Shown piece by piece: positions 1-12,226 of a DNA stretch of 64,000 bases. Numbering within the stretch: position 1 is the first letter of the stretch; the number at the start of each line of letters is the position of its first letter. The notes under the pieces were generated by a model. That model made no database searches, had not been told where the DNA came from, and saw only the letters and a program-made list of their open reading frames with translations. A program made the position numbers and the translations under genes. This DNA is from Anoplopoma fimbria (taxonomy: Eukaryota > Chordata > Actinopteri > Perciformes > Anoplopomatidae): positions 3,292,001 to 3,356,000 of the forward strand of contig NC_072458.1 of the NCBI RefSeq assembly GCF_027596085.1, given 5' to 3'.

Positions 1-2572
1 CACAAAACAAATGATTCTTTCAGTTTCATTCTTATTCATTCAGGACAAGTAATCGCCTCCCTTGAATGGCATCTTTTGGTCAGTGTTGACTAAAAGTTTG
101 TCCTTCGTTATACCCTATTTATAAAACAGTATTGTAATATTAATCACTGCGTGAACCATGTCCTTGCAACTATTTACTGTAAAATATACTTGAGTGTATC
201 CCACTATTTACACAACAAATGACACAGGGTGGGTCAGTTCTGTAATAATCTTCACCAGTGCAGAAGGAAAGGCAGCACATTGCTGTTAAACACGCATAAG
301 CTTTGTCATCACCTAGTGGCAGCACTGCTCCCCTTCTCAAAGCACCGTGAGTGTATTTTCTGTAACTATCCAGCAGACTGACACCAGACTATTATCATGT
401 CACAATGTGATTTAAAGTCGTGGGAGTAAAAATAAGGACAGGATTCAAGGTTCAAACATTAGTAAAGCTAAGAGAAAATGAAGAGAAGGATAGAATAGAG
501 AGAATTGGTTAGGAAAAGCAAACATGGAGGATTCTCTGAGCAGGGAAAAAATGAGAGAGACCCCAGGAGTCCTAAAAAAACAGCCTCAGCTACAGAACCG
601 CTGGACCAGAGTCAGAACCATCAAATCACTGGCAGGACATCACCGGCCTCCAGGGTTCCTTCATTGGAGGTTAACATTGCAATGACCCTGCTATCCTCCA
701 CATAGTCACTCCCAATGTCATGTCCCACAAAGAGCTTAACATTCTTAAACATAACTCCCTTTCAAGCTTTTTTTTTTTAACACCAGGAAGACAACTTCTG
801 TGGGTACTTTTTGAGTGAATTCTGTCATACAAGTCTCTTTTATGTTTGGACAGCTGGAAGTGTGGAGGTGAGATGGGACAACAGCAGTGACTTCAATGAG
901 TGAAGGTAAACATACTCCTGAACTCTTTCCATATTTCTAGCATGCTTGAATTTGAAATACACATAAACAATATTTCTGTGAATATAACATTAGATGCGTT
1001 TGTTGGAATCCAAAAGAGAAATATGATAAAAGTTGGGGTGTGCTGCGTATTGACGAGATGCGATTCCAGACTGCTCTGAATAGGCCACACTCTGCTGCTA
1101 CCTGCGCATTGTCAGCCATGTCGGCTTTATGGATGTATATTTATCTTTAATACGCAGCCTCTACTTCTCCCTACAGAGTGGACGCTGCGACATTGGACAC
1201 ACACTCTGAGACACACACAGGGAATGCACCGGAGGGGATTTGGACATCCTGTCCACCGCTCGCTGTTCAACACGGGAACAGGATGGGAAAAAAAACGACG
1301 TGGCCTGAGCACAATATGCACAAAGACATGCACGCACAGAGCTTGGCGTTGACTAAGGTGTGCTATAAGAGCAGTAGGATCCATCTGTTCACCCTGCACC
1401 ATACAGTCTGACTTACTCTTCCTGTAAAAAGCCACACACTGGAATCAATTCAGCTGCTATAGGAGGATGAAGGTTGAAAGATAGGATCTACATGCTTGTG
1501 TTGAGTGTATTTATGTGTGTGTGTGTGTTCAGGGGGGGGCTGGAAGCAATTTCGTTCTGCTCTGTTTGGCAGTGCATCAGTGAACATTTTTCTGTTTCTC
1601 CATCTCCACCACTCTCCAGCTCTCTCTCTCTTCAACGCTCACCCATGTCTGCCCAACCTGTGAGTCCCATCACACACACACTCTCTCCCCCTTTTGTGCC
1701 AGGTCCTTCTCGTACAAAGTCCCAGTCTTCCATTGCTAAGAGTTGGGATTTGGGATATTGGGCGTAGTTTAGATTGGATGGTTTTTGGATGATAATTGAT
1801 GGGGGACAGCGGGACGCTGCAGACAGCAGGGACTAAAATCAATTTACTCCTGATTCAATGAGTGAAACTGATTTTATTTCCCCCACTACAGACAGCATTT
1901 GGCCTTAATTATTTCATAATATATTTGACATAATCCCATTTAGGAGGAGGCTGGGTATTCAGCCCTCCACTGGCTGTTTGTTAGCTGTTTGTACACTAGA
2001 CAGAGAAATATGAAAATGGATTAGTGACACATAGCAGTGATTACATAAATGTATTTCGAACCAATTCTGTTATGGCATTTAGAGACAGAGGGAAATCAGT
2101 TGGTGCAAAGGCAGTGTGAAAATTGATGTTTATGTGTTAGGGTGTCTTGTGGGAAGGGGAAAGGAAGAATATAATGGAAATTGAGATTCGGTGTATTAAA
2201 ACTATAGAGGGCAAGTGAAAAAGGGGGGACTTTTATGTGGTCAGGGTGTGTGTGTGACGAGGGATGATACAGCAGCAGATGCTACTGTCTGGAGCATATA
2301 TCGCAATATAACAGTAAGAGGATTATCCACCCACTGTGCACGCACACACACACACACACACAGGTCTGACCAAAGGCAATGCACACCCAAATAGCCCCAT
2401 CACATAAGCTATAACCACCACCCAGCCCAAAGAGAGACATGATGTTCACACACATTAGCTGTGCTGTGAAATGGAGCATATTGACTTCCAGTGACAGCAG
2501 ACGCTCCTTAAATCCCCCCGTTCAGAGCCGCATCAGTAACAGCAGGCTGAGGCCGGACAGAAAGACAGACGG
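1..2572. other. Non-coding stretch, no gene recognised
   Basis: I find no exon with a recognisable protein signature on either strand. Short open frames here (all about 100 codons or less) have no family motif and no convincing splice context. Only small simple repeats (short TG and CA runs) stand out. Confidence 0.55.

Positions 2573-2621
<49 letters not shown>
2573..2621. repeat. (CAGA)n tetranucleotide microsatellite
   Basis: About twelve tandem copies of CAGA/AGAC, followed about 35 bp later by a short (TAC)n run. Ordinary simple repeat. Confidence 0.9.
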
Positions 2622-2914
2622 CCGGGCTCATTAAAATCTCGTCTGCAGTACGCGCACTACTACTACTACTACTGCAGGTTTCCATGAATCGTTGTGGTAC
2701 CTGGACCGTGGTCGTGCCTCCTGCTGTGAGCCGACTGACAGCCACTGCTACTTCCATTATTATTATTAATCACATTACTATCCCTATTTTCATAACTATA
2801 ATTCTACTGTAATAATTGCTGCTGTTATTATAAGTAGTCTTATTATATGAATCATTTATGTCATATACATTGAATGTGTTGTATCTCTGTTATGCTGTTC
2901 ATTCTGTACACATG

Positions 2915-3040
2915 ACATCTATTGCATTCTGTCCATCCTGGGAGAAGGATCCCTCCTCTGTCGTTCTCCCAGAGGTTTCTTCCTTTTTTCTCCCTGTTAA
3001 AGGGTTTTTAGGGGAGTTTTTCCTGTGCCGATGTGAGGGA
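2915..3040 (+). repeat. Tail of a dispersed teleost repeat; source of the 23-bp minisatellite
   Basis: The block contains GGATCCCTCCTCTG, then AGGTTTCTTCC, CCCTGTTAAAGGG and GGGGAGTTTTTCC, followed by GATGTGAGGG and AAGGACAGAGG. I recognise this order of motifs from a very common interspersed repeat tail in fish genomes, usually followed by GGTCTAAGGACAGAGG; I do not remember the family name. Its last 20 or so bases match the unit of the minisatellite that begins here, so the array seems to have grown out of this copy. Confidence 0.65.
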
Positions 3041-4800
3041 AGGACAGAGGATGTGAGGGTGTAAGGACAGAGGATGTGAGGGTGTAAGGACAGAGGATGT
3101 GAGGGTGTAAGGACAGAGGATGTGAGGGGTAAGGACAGAGGATGTGAGGGAAGGACAGAGGATGTGAGGGTGTAAGGACAGAGGATGTGAGGGTGTAAGG
3201 ACAGAGGATGTGAGGGTGTAAGGACAGAGGATGTGAGGGAAGGACAGAGGATGTGAGGGTGTAAGGACAGAGGATGTGAGGGTGTAAGGACAGAGGATGT
3301 GAGGGTGTAAGGACAGAGGATGTGAGGGAAGGACAGAGGATGTGAGGGTGTAAGGACAGAGGATGTGAGGGTGTAAGGACAGAGGATGTGAGGGTGTAAG
3401 GACAGAGGATGTGAGGGAAGGACAGAGGATGTGAGGGTGTAAGGACAGAGGATGTGAGGGTGTAAGGACAGAGGATGTGAGGGTGTAAGGACAGAGGATG
3501 TGAGGGTGTAAGGACAGAGGATGTGAGGGTGTAAGGACAGAGGATGTGAGGGTGTAAGGACAGAGGGTGTAAGGACAGGTGTAAGGACAGAGGATGTGAG
3601 GGTGTAAGGACAGAGGATGTGAGGGTGTAAGGACAGAGGATGTGAGGGTGTAAGGACAGAGGATGTGAGGGTGTAAGGACAGAGGATGTGAGGAAGGACA
3701 TGTAAGGACAGAGGATGTGAGGGTGTAAGGACAGAGGATGAGGGTGAGGACAGAGGATGTAAGGACAGAGGATGTGAGGGTGTAAGGACAGAGGATGTGA
3801 GGGTGTAAGGACAGAGGATGTGAGGGTGTAAGGACAGAGGATGTGAGGGTGTAAGGACAGAGGATGTGAGGGTGTAAGGACAGAGGATGTGAGGGTGTAA
3901 GGACAGAGGATGTGAGGTTGTAAGGACAGAGGATGTGAGGGTGTAAGGACAGAGGATGTGAGGGTGTAAGGACAGAGGATGTGAGGGTGTAAGGACAGAG
4001 GATGTGAGGGTCTAAGGACAGAGGATGTGAGGGTGTAAGGACAGAGGATGTGAGGGTGTAAGGACAGAGGATGTGAGGGTGTAAGGACAGAGGATGTGAG
4101 GGTGTAAGGACAGAGGATGTGAGGGTGTAAGGACAGAGGATGTGAGGGTCTAAGGACAGAGGATGTGAGGGTGTAAGGACAGAGGATGTGAGGGTGTAAG
4201 GACAGAGGATGTGAGGGTGTAAGGACAGAGGATGTGAGGGTGTAAGGACAGAGGATGTGAGGGTGTAAGGACAGAGGATGTGAGGGTGTAAGGACAGAGG
4301 ATGTGAGGGTGTAAGGACAGAGGATGTGAGGGTGTAAGGACAGAGGATGTGAGGGTGTAAGGACAGAGGATGTGAGGGTGTAAGGACAGAGGATGTGAGG
4401 GTGTAAGGACAGAGGATGTGAGGGTGTAAGGACAGAGATGTGGATGTGAGGGTGTAAGGACAGAGGATGTGAGGGTGTAAGGACAGAGGATGTGAGGGTG
4501 TAAGGACAGAGGATGTGAGGGTGTAAGGACAGAGGATGTGAGGGTGTAAGGACAGAGGATGTGAGGGTGTAAGGACAGAGGATGTGAGGGTGTAAGGACA
4601 GAGGATGTGAGGGGAAGGACAGAGGATGTGAGGGTGTAAGGACAGAGGATGTGAGGGTAAGGACAGAGGATGTGAGGGTGGAAGGACAGAGGATGTGAGG
4701 GTGTAAGGACAGAGGATGTGAGGGTCTAAGGACAGAGGATGTGAGGGTCTAAGGACAGAGGATGTGAGGGTGTAAGGACAGAGGATGTGAGGTGTAAGGA
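3029..4800 (+). repeat. 23-bp G-rich minisatellite, array 1
   Basis: About 77 tandem copies of a 23-bp unit that begins GTGTAAGGACAGAGG and ends ATGTGAGG. The plus strand of one unit has 11 G, 7 A, 4 T and only 1 C. Variants include GTCTAAGG in place of GTGTAAGG and shortened units reading GGGAAGG or GGGTAAGG. The left third and the region 3540-3760 are rich in indels, while 3780-4600 is more regular. The complement is open in all three frames because the unit has no stop in that sense, which gives long but meaningless reading frames. Confidence 0.97.
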
Positions 4801-5119
4801 CCACATCACTGTTCAGTGACCTTCCCATAAGCTTCTTATGCAACGGGAACTGCTCCAGTAAATAGGACGGACCTTAGATACGACAACGGGGATAACGTTA
4901 TGCTAGCAAGATTGAAAGTCAATAACACTGAGCTGCAGTGAAGACACACAAAAAGAGAATTTAATACTTAAAGGACTTCAGCTTTGGAAGATCCCCTTTC
5001 ATCTGATTAACTCAGACTGCTGAAGCCTATTTGATTCAGTTAAAGTTTATAATGTATTTTTAGGCTCCCTGTTGGCCGGATCTTTAGGGCACATAGCTCC
5101 ATGTTTCCTCACTCCCTCT
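4801..5119. other. Unique sequence, nothing recognised
   Basis: Sequence between the end of array 1 and a dispersed repeat. No exon or RNA gene was recognised on either strand. Confidence 0.5.
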
Positions 5120-5395
5120 AAATGCTAAATGGACTTGAACTTCTCTAGTCTTCCGACCACTCAAAGCTCTTTAACACTACATGTCATCATTCACCCATTC
5201 ACACCCATTCATACACTGATGACGGGGGCTACCATGCAAGCTGCCACCTGCACATCAGGACCCTAACCAACCATTCATACCCATTCATACACTGCAGGAA
5301 CGCCTGCAGGAGCAATTTGGGGTTAAACGTCTTACCCAAGGACACATGGACATGGACTAGTTGAGCCAGGGATTGAACCGCCGATCAAACCACAG
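5120..5395. repeat. Dispersed teleost repeat (family not named)
   Basis: Contains the diagnostic run of short motifs CACTACATGTCATCATTCAC, CATACACTGATG, TGCCACCTGCACATCAGGA, AGCAATTTGGGGTTAAACG, CCCAAGGACACATGGACATG and GGGATTGAACC. I recognise this series as a repeat spread widely in teleost genomes. Recognition is from memory of the consensus; the family cannot be assigned by eye. Confidence 0.6.
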
Positions 5396-6040
5396 AGGCA
5401 AAATAAATTTAACTAAACTTAAAAAAGGTTTGTAGTGTATTATTGCACAGAACAAGAACTGTGGATTTTGTCCCCCATGTCTTATTTTGGAGGCTCATAA
5501 AGGCCAGTAGGAATGATTAATCCGTTTAGGTAAGGTTTGGGTTGTGCAACTAAAAGACTTGGTTAGGGTTATGAAATGATCGTCAGTACTAAGGGGGTGT
5601 TGATTACAGGTCTATGACAGAAAACTCTGCTCTTCTGCCTGATGTCTTTAACACTCGACCTCTACACCCTTTACTGTCCAGATCTCTGCATAGAGGATGC
5701 ACTAATTCCTAAAATGGCACTGAACATCTGCATTGGATGTAAATCGTGAGGTGTAAAATTGTCCACTATGGATGGAATGCCTAGAAACAGCGGGCTGGTT
5801 GTTTCCTCTGCTGGGGCATCTTTTTACATAGATACTTGCTGAATGATCTATGGATGTGTGGGTGTGCCTCTAGATGATCTGATATCAGCCGTGATGAAGC
5901 ATTGAGCTCTCTATGAGCTGCTGTGCAGGAAGTGGAAAATGCACGTAGCTGTGATGCATCCTGGGAGAAACTGCTCTGATTATTAGATGTGATGATTAAG
6001 ACCTGACATCTCTTAATATACAATATCTTTATATTCTTAC
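5396..6040. other. Unique sequence 3' of the NLR-like exons, nothing recognised
   Basis: On the minus strand this lies downstream of the two NLR-like exons. A FISNA/NACHT exon would be expected in this direction in an intact gene, but no long open frame with Walker A or other NACHT motifs is present here or anywhere down to position 1. Confidence 0.5.
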
Positions 6041-6161
6041 CTCCGGATCAGAAAAGGGCCGTCCATCTTTGAAGTAAATAGGTTCACTCGATAGACCGGT
6101 CACTCTTGGAGGACACAAAGCTGGGTCCAGGTCCAGAGAGTCTGGTCTATCATGTTGGATC
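6041..6161 (-). pseudogene. Broken NLR-type N-terminal repeat exon
   Basis: A minus-strand exon-like block is bounded by an acceptor (TTTAATCAG) and a donor (GAG then GTAAGA). It carries the pieces HDRPDS, then in another frame SKSDRSIE, then EPIYFKDGRPFSDPE. These are the successive parts of the ~30-40-residue repeat found before the FISNA-NACHT part of many fish NLR (NLRC3-like) receptors. The central serine/lysine block is out of frame relative to its flanks, and the exon is 121 bp, not a multiple of three, unlike its 117-bp neighbour. I read it as a degenerate copy. Family assignment rests on remembered motif similarity only. Confidence 0.55.
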
Positions 6162-6270
6162 CTGATTAAATAAAAACACAAATAATAATTATAAATTCAC
6201 CAAATTCTGCTGAAACTATGTTGACTTTTGAATGTTTTAATACTGATTAAAAAAACAGATAAATTATTAC

Positions 6271-6387
6271 TTTTGATCATCAGACTGGTGTCCACCTTTG
6301 AACTTAACAGGACAATCCATGGACCTGTCACTCTTCATGGAGACACAGCTTGATGTAGAATCAGGTCCAGGCCCAGCAGAGTCTGGT
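6271..6387 (-). CDS. NLR-type N-terminal repeat exon (orphan, partial gene)
   Basis: A 117-bp minus-strand exon candidate runs between an acceptor (TTGAACAG) and a donor (CAAAA then GTAATA) with symmetric phase. The open frame reads [14 protein letters not shown], then [19 protein letters not shown], then HQSDDQ. The pattern (C/F)VS.KSDRS(M/I)(D/E).P..FK.G is typical of the repeated peptide upstream of FISNA and NACHT domains in the expanded fish NLR family, where each repeat occupies its own exon. No death-fold, NACHT or LRR exon is visible nearby. Upstream (higher coordinates) is a microsatellite and then an assembly gap, so missing parts could lie there, or this is a gene remnant. Function cannot be assigned. 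Confidence 0.55.
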
Positions 6388-6393
6388 CTGTTC

Positions 6394-6682
<289 letters not shown>

Positions 6683-7038
6683 ATTAATATTGAAGACATC
6701 CAAACTATGAAGGAACACATATGGAATTATGTGGTAAACACACAAATGTTCAACAAACCAGAATGTGTTTTATATTTTAGATTATTAAAAATAGTTTACA
6801 ATGGTAGCAAAAATAAAAATAAAGAAAAACCATTTCGAATGAGAAGAGAGTGTGTCCAAACTTTTGACTGGTACTGTATATACTTGTGTTTTTTATAAAA
6901 TGAAATGTATTTTCTTTTTACTCTCAAATGTTTAATGTCAAAAGCCCACAAATCAACAAAACTGCCACTTGGCATGTCTGCAAAAACCGTATCTTAAATA
7001 TATTTGCTATCCTTAATATCAAATGTGCGATGAGGTTA
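6683..7038. other. AT-rich unique sequence, nothing recognised
   Basis: Sequence between the compound microsatellite and the assembly gap. No exon was recognised. Confidence 0.5.
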
Positions 7039-7138
7039 NNNNNNNNNNNNNNNNNNNNNNNNNNNNNNNNNNNNNNNNNNNNNNNNNNNNNNNNNNNNNN
7101 NNNNNNNNNNNNNNNNNNNNNNNNNNNNNNNNNNNNNN
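7039..7138. other. Assembly gap (100 N)
   Basis: Exactly 100 N, the usual placeholder for a gap of unknown size. Its right edge falls inside a minisatellite unit, so the true length of array 2 and its left flank are unknown. Confidence 0.99.
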
Positions 7139-10100
7139 GTGTAAGGACAGAGGATGTGAGGGTGTAAGGACAGAGGATGTGAGGGTGTAAGGACAGAGGA
7201 TGTGAGGGTGTAAGGACAGAGGATGTGAGGGTGTAAGGACAGAGGATGTGAGGGTCTAAGGACAGAGGATGTGAGGGTGTAAGGACAGAGGATGTGAGGG
7301 TGTAAGGACAGAGGATGTGAGGGTGTAAGGACAGAGGATGTGAGGGTGTAAGGACAGAGGATGTGAGGGTGTAAGGACAGAGGATGTGAGGGTGTAAGGA
7401 CAGAGGATGTGAGGGTGTAAGGACAGAGGATGTGAGGGTGTAAGGACAGAGGATGTGAGGGTCTAAGGACAGAGGATGTGAGGGTCTAAGGACAGAGGAT
7501 GTGAGGGTGTAAGGACAGAGGATGTGAGGGTGTAAGGACAGAGGATGTGAGGGTCTAAGGACAGAGGATGTGAGGGTGTAAGGACAGAGGATGTGAGGGT
7601 GTAAGGACAGAGGATGTGAGGGTGTAAGGACAGAGGATGTGAGGGTGTAAGGACAGAGGATGTGAGGGTGTAAGGACAGAGGATGTGAGGGTGTAAGGAC
7701 AGAGGATGTGAGGGTGTAAGGACAGAGGATGTGAGGGTGTAAGGACAGAGGATGTGAGGGTGTAAGGACAGAGGATGTGAGGGTGTAAGGACAGAGGATG
7801 TGAGGGTGTAAGGACAGAGGATGTGAGGGTGTAAGGACAGAGGATGTGAGGGTGTAAGGACAGAGGATGTGAGGGTGTAAGGACAGAGGATGTGAGGGTG
7901 TAAGGACAGAGGATGTGAGGGTGTAAGGACAGAGGATGTGAGGGTGTAAGGACAGAGGATGTGAGGGTGTAAGGACAGAGGATGTGAGGGTGTAAGGACA
8001 GAGGATGTGAGGGTGTAAGGACAGAGGATGTGAGGGTGTAAGGACAGAGGATGTGAGGGTCTAAGGACAGAGGATGTGAGGGTGTAAGGACAGAGGATGT
8101 GAGGGTGTAAGGACAGAGGATGTGAGGGTGTAAGGACAGAGGATGTGAGGGTCTAAGGACAGAGGATGTGAGGGTGTAAGGACAGAGGATGTGAGGGTGT
8201 AAGGACAGAGGATGTGAGGGTGTAAGGACAGAGGATGTGAGGGTGTAAGGACAGAGGATGTGAGGGTGTAAGGACAGAGGATGTGAGGGTGTAAGGACAG
8301 AGGATGTGAGGGTCTAAGGACAGAGGATGTGAGGGTGTAAGGACAGAGGATGTGAGGGTGTAAGGACAGAGGATGTGAGGGTGTAAGGACAGAGGATGTG
8401 AGGGTGTAAGGACAGAGGATGTGAGGGTGTAAGGACAGAGGATGTGAGGGTGTAAGGACAGAGGATGTGAGGGTGTAAGGACAGAGGATGTGAGGGTGTA
8501 AGGACAGAGGATGTGAGGGTGTAAGGACAGAGGATGTGAGGGTGTAAGGACAGAGGATGTGAGGGTCTAAGGACAGAGGATGTGAGGGTGTAAGGACAGA
8601 GGATGTGAGGGTGTAAGGACAGAGGATGTGAGGGTGTAAGGACAGAGGATGTGAGGGTGTAAGGACAGAGGATGTGAGGGTGTAAGGACAGAGGATGTGA
8701 GGGTGTAAGGACAGAGGATGTGAGGGTGTAAGGACAGAGGATGTGAGGGTGTAAGGACAGAGGATGTGAGGGTGTAAGGACAGAGGATGTGAGGGTGTAA
8801 GGACAGAGGATGTGAGGGTGTAAGGACAGAGGATGTGAGGGTGTAAGGACAGAGGATGTGAGGGTGTAAGGACAGAGGATGTGAGGGTGTAAGGACAGAG
8901 GATGTGAGGGTGTAAGGACAGAGGATGTGAGGGTGTAAGGACAGAGGATGTGAGGGTGTAAGGACAGAGGATGTGAGGGTCTAAGGACAGAGGATGTGAG
9001 GGTGTAAGGACAGAGGATGTGAGGGTGTAAGGACAGAGGATGTGAGGGTGTAAGGACAGAGGATGTGAGGGTGTAAGGACAGAGGATGTGAGGGTGTAAG
9101 GACAGAGGATGTGAGGGTGTAAGGACAGAGGATGTGAGGGTGTAAGGACAGAGGATGTGAGGGTGTAAGGACAGAGGATGTGAGGGTGTAAGGACAGAGG
9201 ATGTGAGGGTGTAAGGACAGAGGATGTGAGGGTGTAAGGACAGAGGATGTGAGGGTGTAAGGACAGAGGATGTGAGGGTGTAAGGACAGAGGATGTGAGG
9301 GTGTAAGGACAGAGGATGTGAGGGTGTAAGGACAGAGGATGTGAGGGTGTAAGGACAGAGGATGTGAGGGTGTAAGGACAGAGGATGTGAGGGTGTAAGG
9401 ACAGAGGATGTGAGGGTGTAAGGACAGAGGATGTGAGGGTGTAAGGACAGAGGATGTGAGGGTGTAAGGACAGAGGATGTGAGGGTGTAAGGACAGAGGA
9501 TGTGAGGGTGTAAGGACAGAGGATGTGAGGGTGTAAGGACAGAGGATGTGAGGGTGTAAGGACAGAGGATGTGAGGGTGTAAGGACAGAGGATGTGAGGG
9601 TGTAAGGACAGAGGATGTGAGGGTGTAAGGACAGAGGATGTGAGGGTGTAAGGACAGAGGATGTGAGGGTGTAAGGACAGAGGATGTGAGGGTGTAAGGA
9701 CAGAGGATGTGAGGGTGTAAGGACAGAGGATGTGAGGGTGTAAGGACAGAGGATGTGAGGGTGTAAGGACAGAGGATGTGAGGGAAGGACAGAGGATGTG
9801 AGGGTGTAAGGACAGAGGATGTGAGGGTAAGGACAGAGGATGTGAGGGTGTAAGGACAGAGGATGTGAGGGTGTAAGGACAGAGGATGTGAGGGTGTAAG
9901 GACAGAGGATGTGAGGGTGTAAGGACAGAGGATGTGAGGGTGTAAGGACAGAGGATGTGAGGGTGTAAGGACAGAGGATGTGAGGGTGTAAGGACAGAGG
10001 ATGTGAGGGTTAAGGACAGAGGATGTGAGGGTGTAAGGACAGAGGATGTGAGGGTGTAAGGACAGAGGATGTGAGGGTGTAAGGACAGAGGATGTGAGGG

Positions 10101-12041
10101 TGTAAGGACAGAGGATGTGAGGGTGTAAGGACAGAGGATGTGAGGGTGTAAGGACAGAGGATGTGAGGGTGTAAGGACAGAGGATGTGAGGGTGTAAGGA
10201 CAGAGGATGTGAGGGTGTAAGGACAGAGGATGTGAGGGTGTAAGGACAGAGGATGTGAGGGTGTAAGGACAGAGGATGTGAGGGTGTAAGGACAGAGGAT
10301 GTGAGGGTGTAAGGACAGAGGATGTGAGGGTGTAAGGACAGAGGATGTGAGGGTGTAAGGACAGAGGATGTGAGGGTGTAAGGACAGAGGATGTGAGGGT
10401 GTAAGGACAGAGGATGTGAGGGTGTAAGGACAGAGGATGTGAGGGTGTAAGGACAGAGGATGTGAGGGTGTAAGGACAGAGGATGTGAGGGTGTAAGGAC
10501 AGAGGATGTGAGGGTGTAAGGACAGAGGATGTGAGGGTGTAAGGACAGAGGATGTGAGGGTGTAAGGACAGAGGATGTGAGGGTGTAAGGACAGAGGATG
10601 TGAGGGTGTAAGGACAGAGGATGTGAGGGTGTAAGGACAGAGGATGTGAGGGTGTAAGGACAGAGGATGTGAGGGTGTAAGGACAGAGGATGTGAGGGTG
10701 TAAGGACAGAGGATGTGAGGGTGTAAGGACAGAGGATGTGAGGGTGTAAGGACAGAGGATGTGAGGGTGTAAGGACAGAGGATGTGAGGGTGTAAGGACA
10801 GAGGATGTGAGGGTGTAAGGACAGAGGATGTGAGGGTGTAAGGACAGAGGATGTGAGGGTGTAAGGACAGAGGATGTGAGGGTGTAAGGACAGAGGATGT
10901 GAGGGTGTAAGGACAGAGGATGTGAGGGTGTAAGGACAGAGGATGTGAGGGTGTAAGGACAGAGGATGTGAGGGTGTAAGGACAGAGGATGTGAGGGTGT
11001 AAGGACAGAGGATGTGAGGGTGTAAGGACAGAGGATGTGAGGGTGTAAGGACAGAGGATGTGAGGGTGTAAGGACAGAGGATGTGAGGGTGTAAGGACAG
11101 AGGATGTGAGGGTGTAAGGACAGAGGATGTGAGGGTGTAAGGACAGAGGATGTGAGGGTGTAAGGACAGAGGATGTGAGGGTCTAAGGACAGAGGATGTG
11201 AGGGTGTAAGGACAGAGGATGTGAGGGTGTAAGGACAGAGGATGTGAGGGTGTAAGGACAGAGGATGTGAGGGTGTAAGGACAGAGGATGTGAGGGTGTA
11301 AGGACAGAGGATGTGAGGGTGTAAGGACAGAGGATGTGAGGGTGTAAGGACAGAGGATGTGAGGGTGTAAGGACAGAGGATGTGAGGGTGTAAGGACAGA
11401 GGATGTGAGGGTGTAAGGACAGAGGATGTGAGGGTGTAAGGACAGAGGATGTGAGGGTGTAAGGACAGAGGATGTGAGGGTGTAAGGACAGAGGATGTGA
11501 GGGTGTAAGGACAGAGGATGTGAGGGTGTAAGGACAGAGGATGTGAGGGTGTAAGGACAGAGGATGTGAGGGTGTAAGGACAGAGGATGTGAGGGTGTAA
11601 GGACAGAGGATGTGAGGGTGTAAGGACAGAGGATGTGAGGGTGTAAGGACAGAGGATGTGAGGGTCTAAGGACAGAGGATGTGAGGGTGTAAGGACAGAG
11701 GATGTGAGGGTCTAAGGACAGAGGATGTGAGGGAAGGACAGAGGATGTGAGGGTGTAAGGATGTGGACAGGTGTAAGGACAGAGGATGTGAGGGTGTAAG
11801 GACAGAGGATGTGAGGGTGTAAGGACAGAGGATGTGAGGGTGTAAGGACAGAGGATGTGAGGGTGTAAGGACAGAGGATGTGAGGGTGTAAGGACAGAGG
11901 ATGTGAGGGTGTAAGGACAGAGGATGTGAGGGTGTAAGGACAGAGGATGTGAGGGTGTAAGGACAGAGGATGTGAGGGTCTAAGGACAGAGGATGTGAGG
12001 GTGTAAGGACAGAGGATGTGAGGGTGTAAGGACAGAGGATG
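7139..12041 (+). repeat. 23-bp G-rich minisatellite, array 2, abutting cspg5
   Basis: About 213 tandem copies of the same 23-bp unit as array 1, in the same orientation, cut on the left by the gap. It is much more homogeneous than array 1. The GTCTAAGG variant appears at about 13 places, mostly at 7.25-9.0 kb and 11.2-12.0 kb and not between about 9.0 and 11.17 kb. A few short units occur near 9783, 9826 and 10008. Units near 11730-11780 are degenerate. The last unit runs straight into the presumed cspg5 leader (GTGAGCTCCCAAAGCG). Confidence 0.97.
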
Positions 12042-12128
12042 TGAGCTCCCAAAGCGCAGAGCGACACGCCTGCGCTGAAGGTGTGGAGGAGGAGGAGAGG
12101 AGAACCGAACCCAAGCTGTTAAACGGTT

Positions 12129-12130
<2 letters not shown>

Positions 12131-12187
<57 letters not shown>

Positions 12188-12202
12188 ACACACACACACA
12201 CA
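12131..12202. repeat. (GA)n-(CA)n microsatellite in the cspg5 leader
   Basis: About 26 GA dinucleotides followed by about nine CA dinucleotides. The purine-only tract is a mirror repeat that could form triplex DNA, and GA tracts are common in metazoan promoter regions. Confidence 0.95.
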
Positions 12203-12226
12203 TACTGCTGCTGTGAGGTTAACGAA

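Noticed and set aside
3008..4843. 611-codon minus-strand open frame of SHPLSLHPHILCPYTL-type repeats
   Set aside because: It is the complement of the 23-bp minisatellite, which has no stop in any frame in this sense. All three frames are open, so length is not evidence of coding.
7139..12041. CRISPR array
   Set aside because: There are no unique spacers; it is a head-to-tail 23-bp minisatellite in a vertebrate genome.
11666..12203. Minus-strand open frames at the right end of array 2
   Set aside because: Minisatellite and (GA)n/(CA)n translation only; no protein-like composition.
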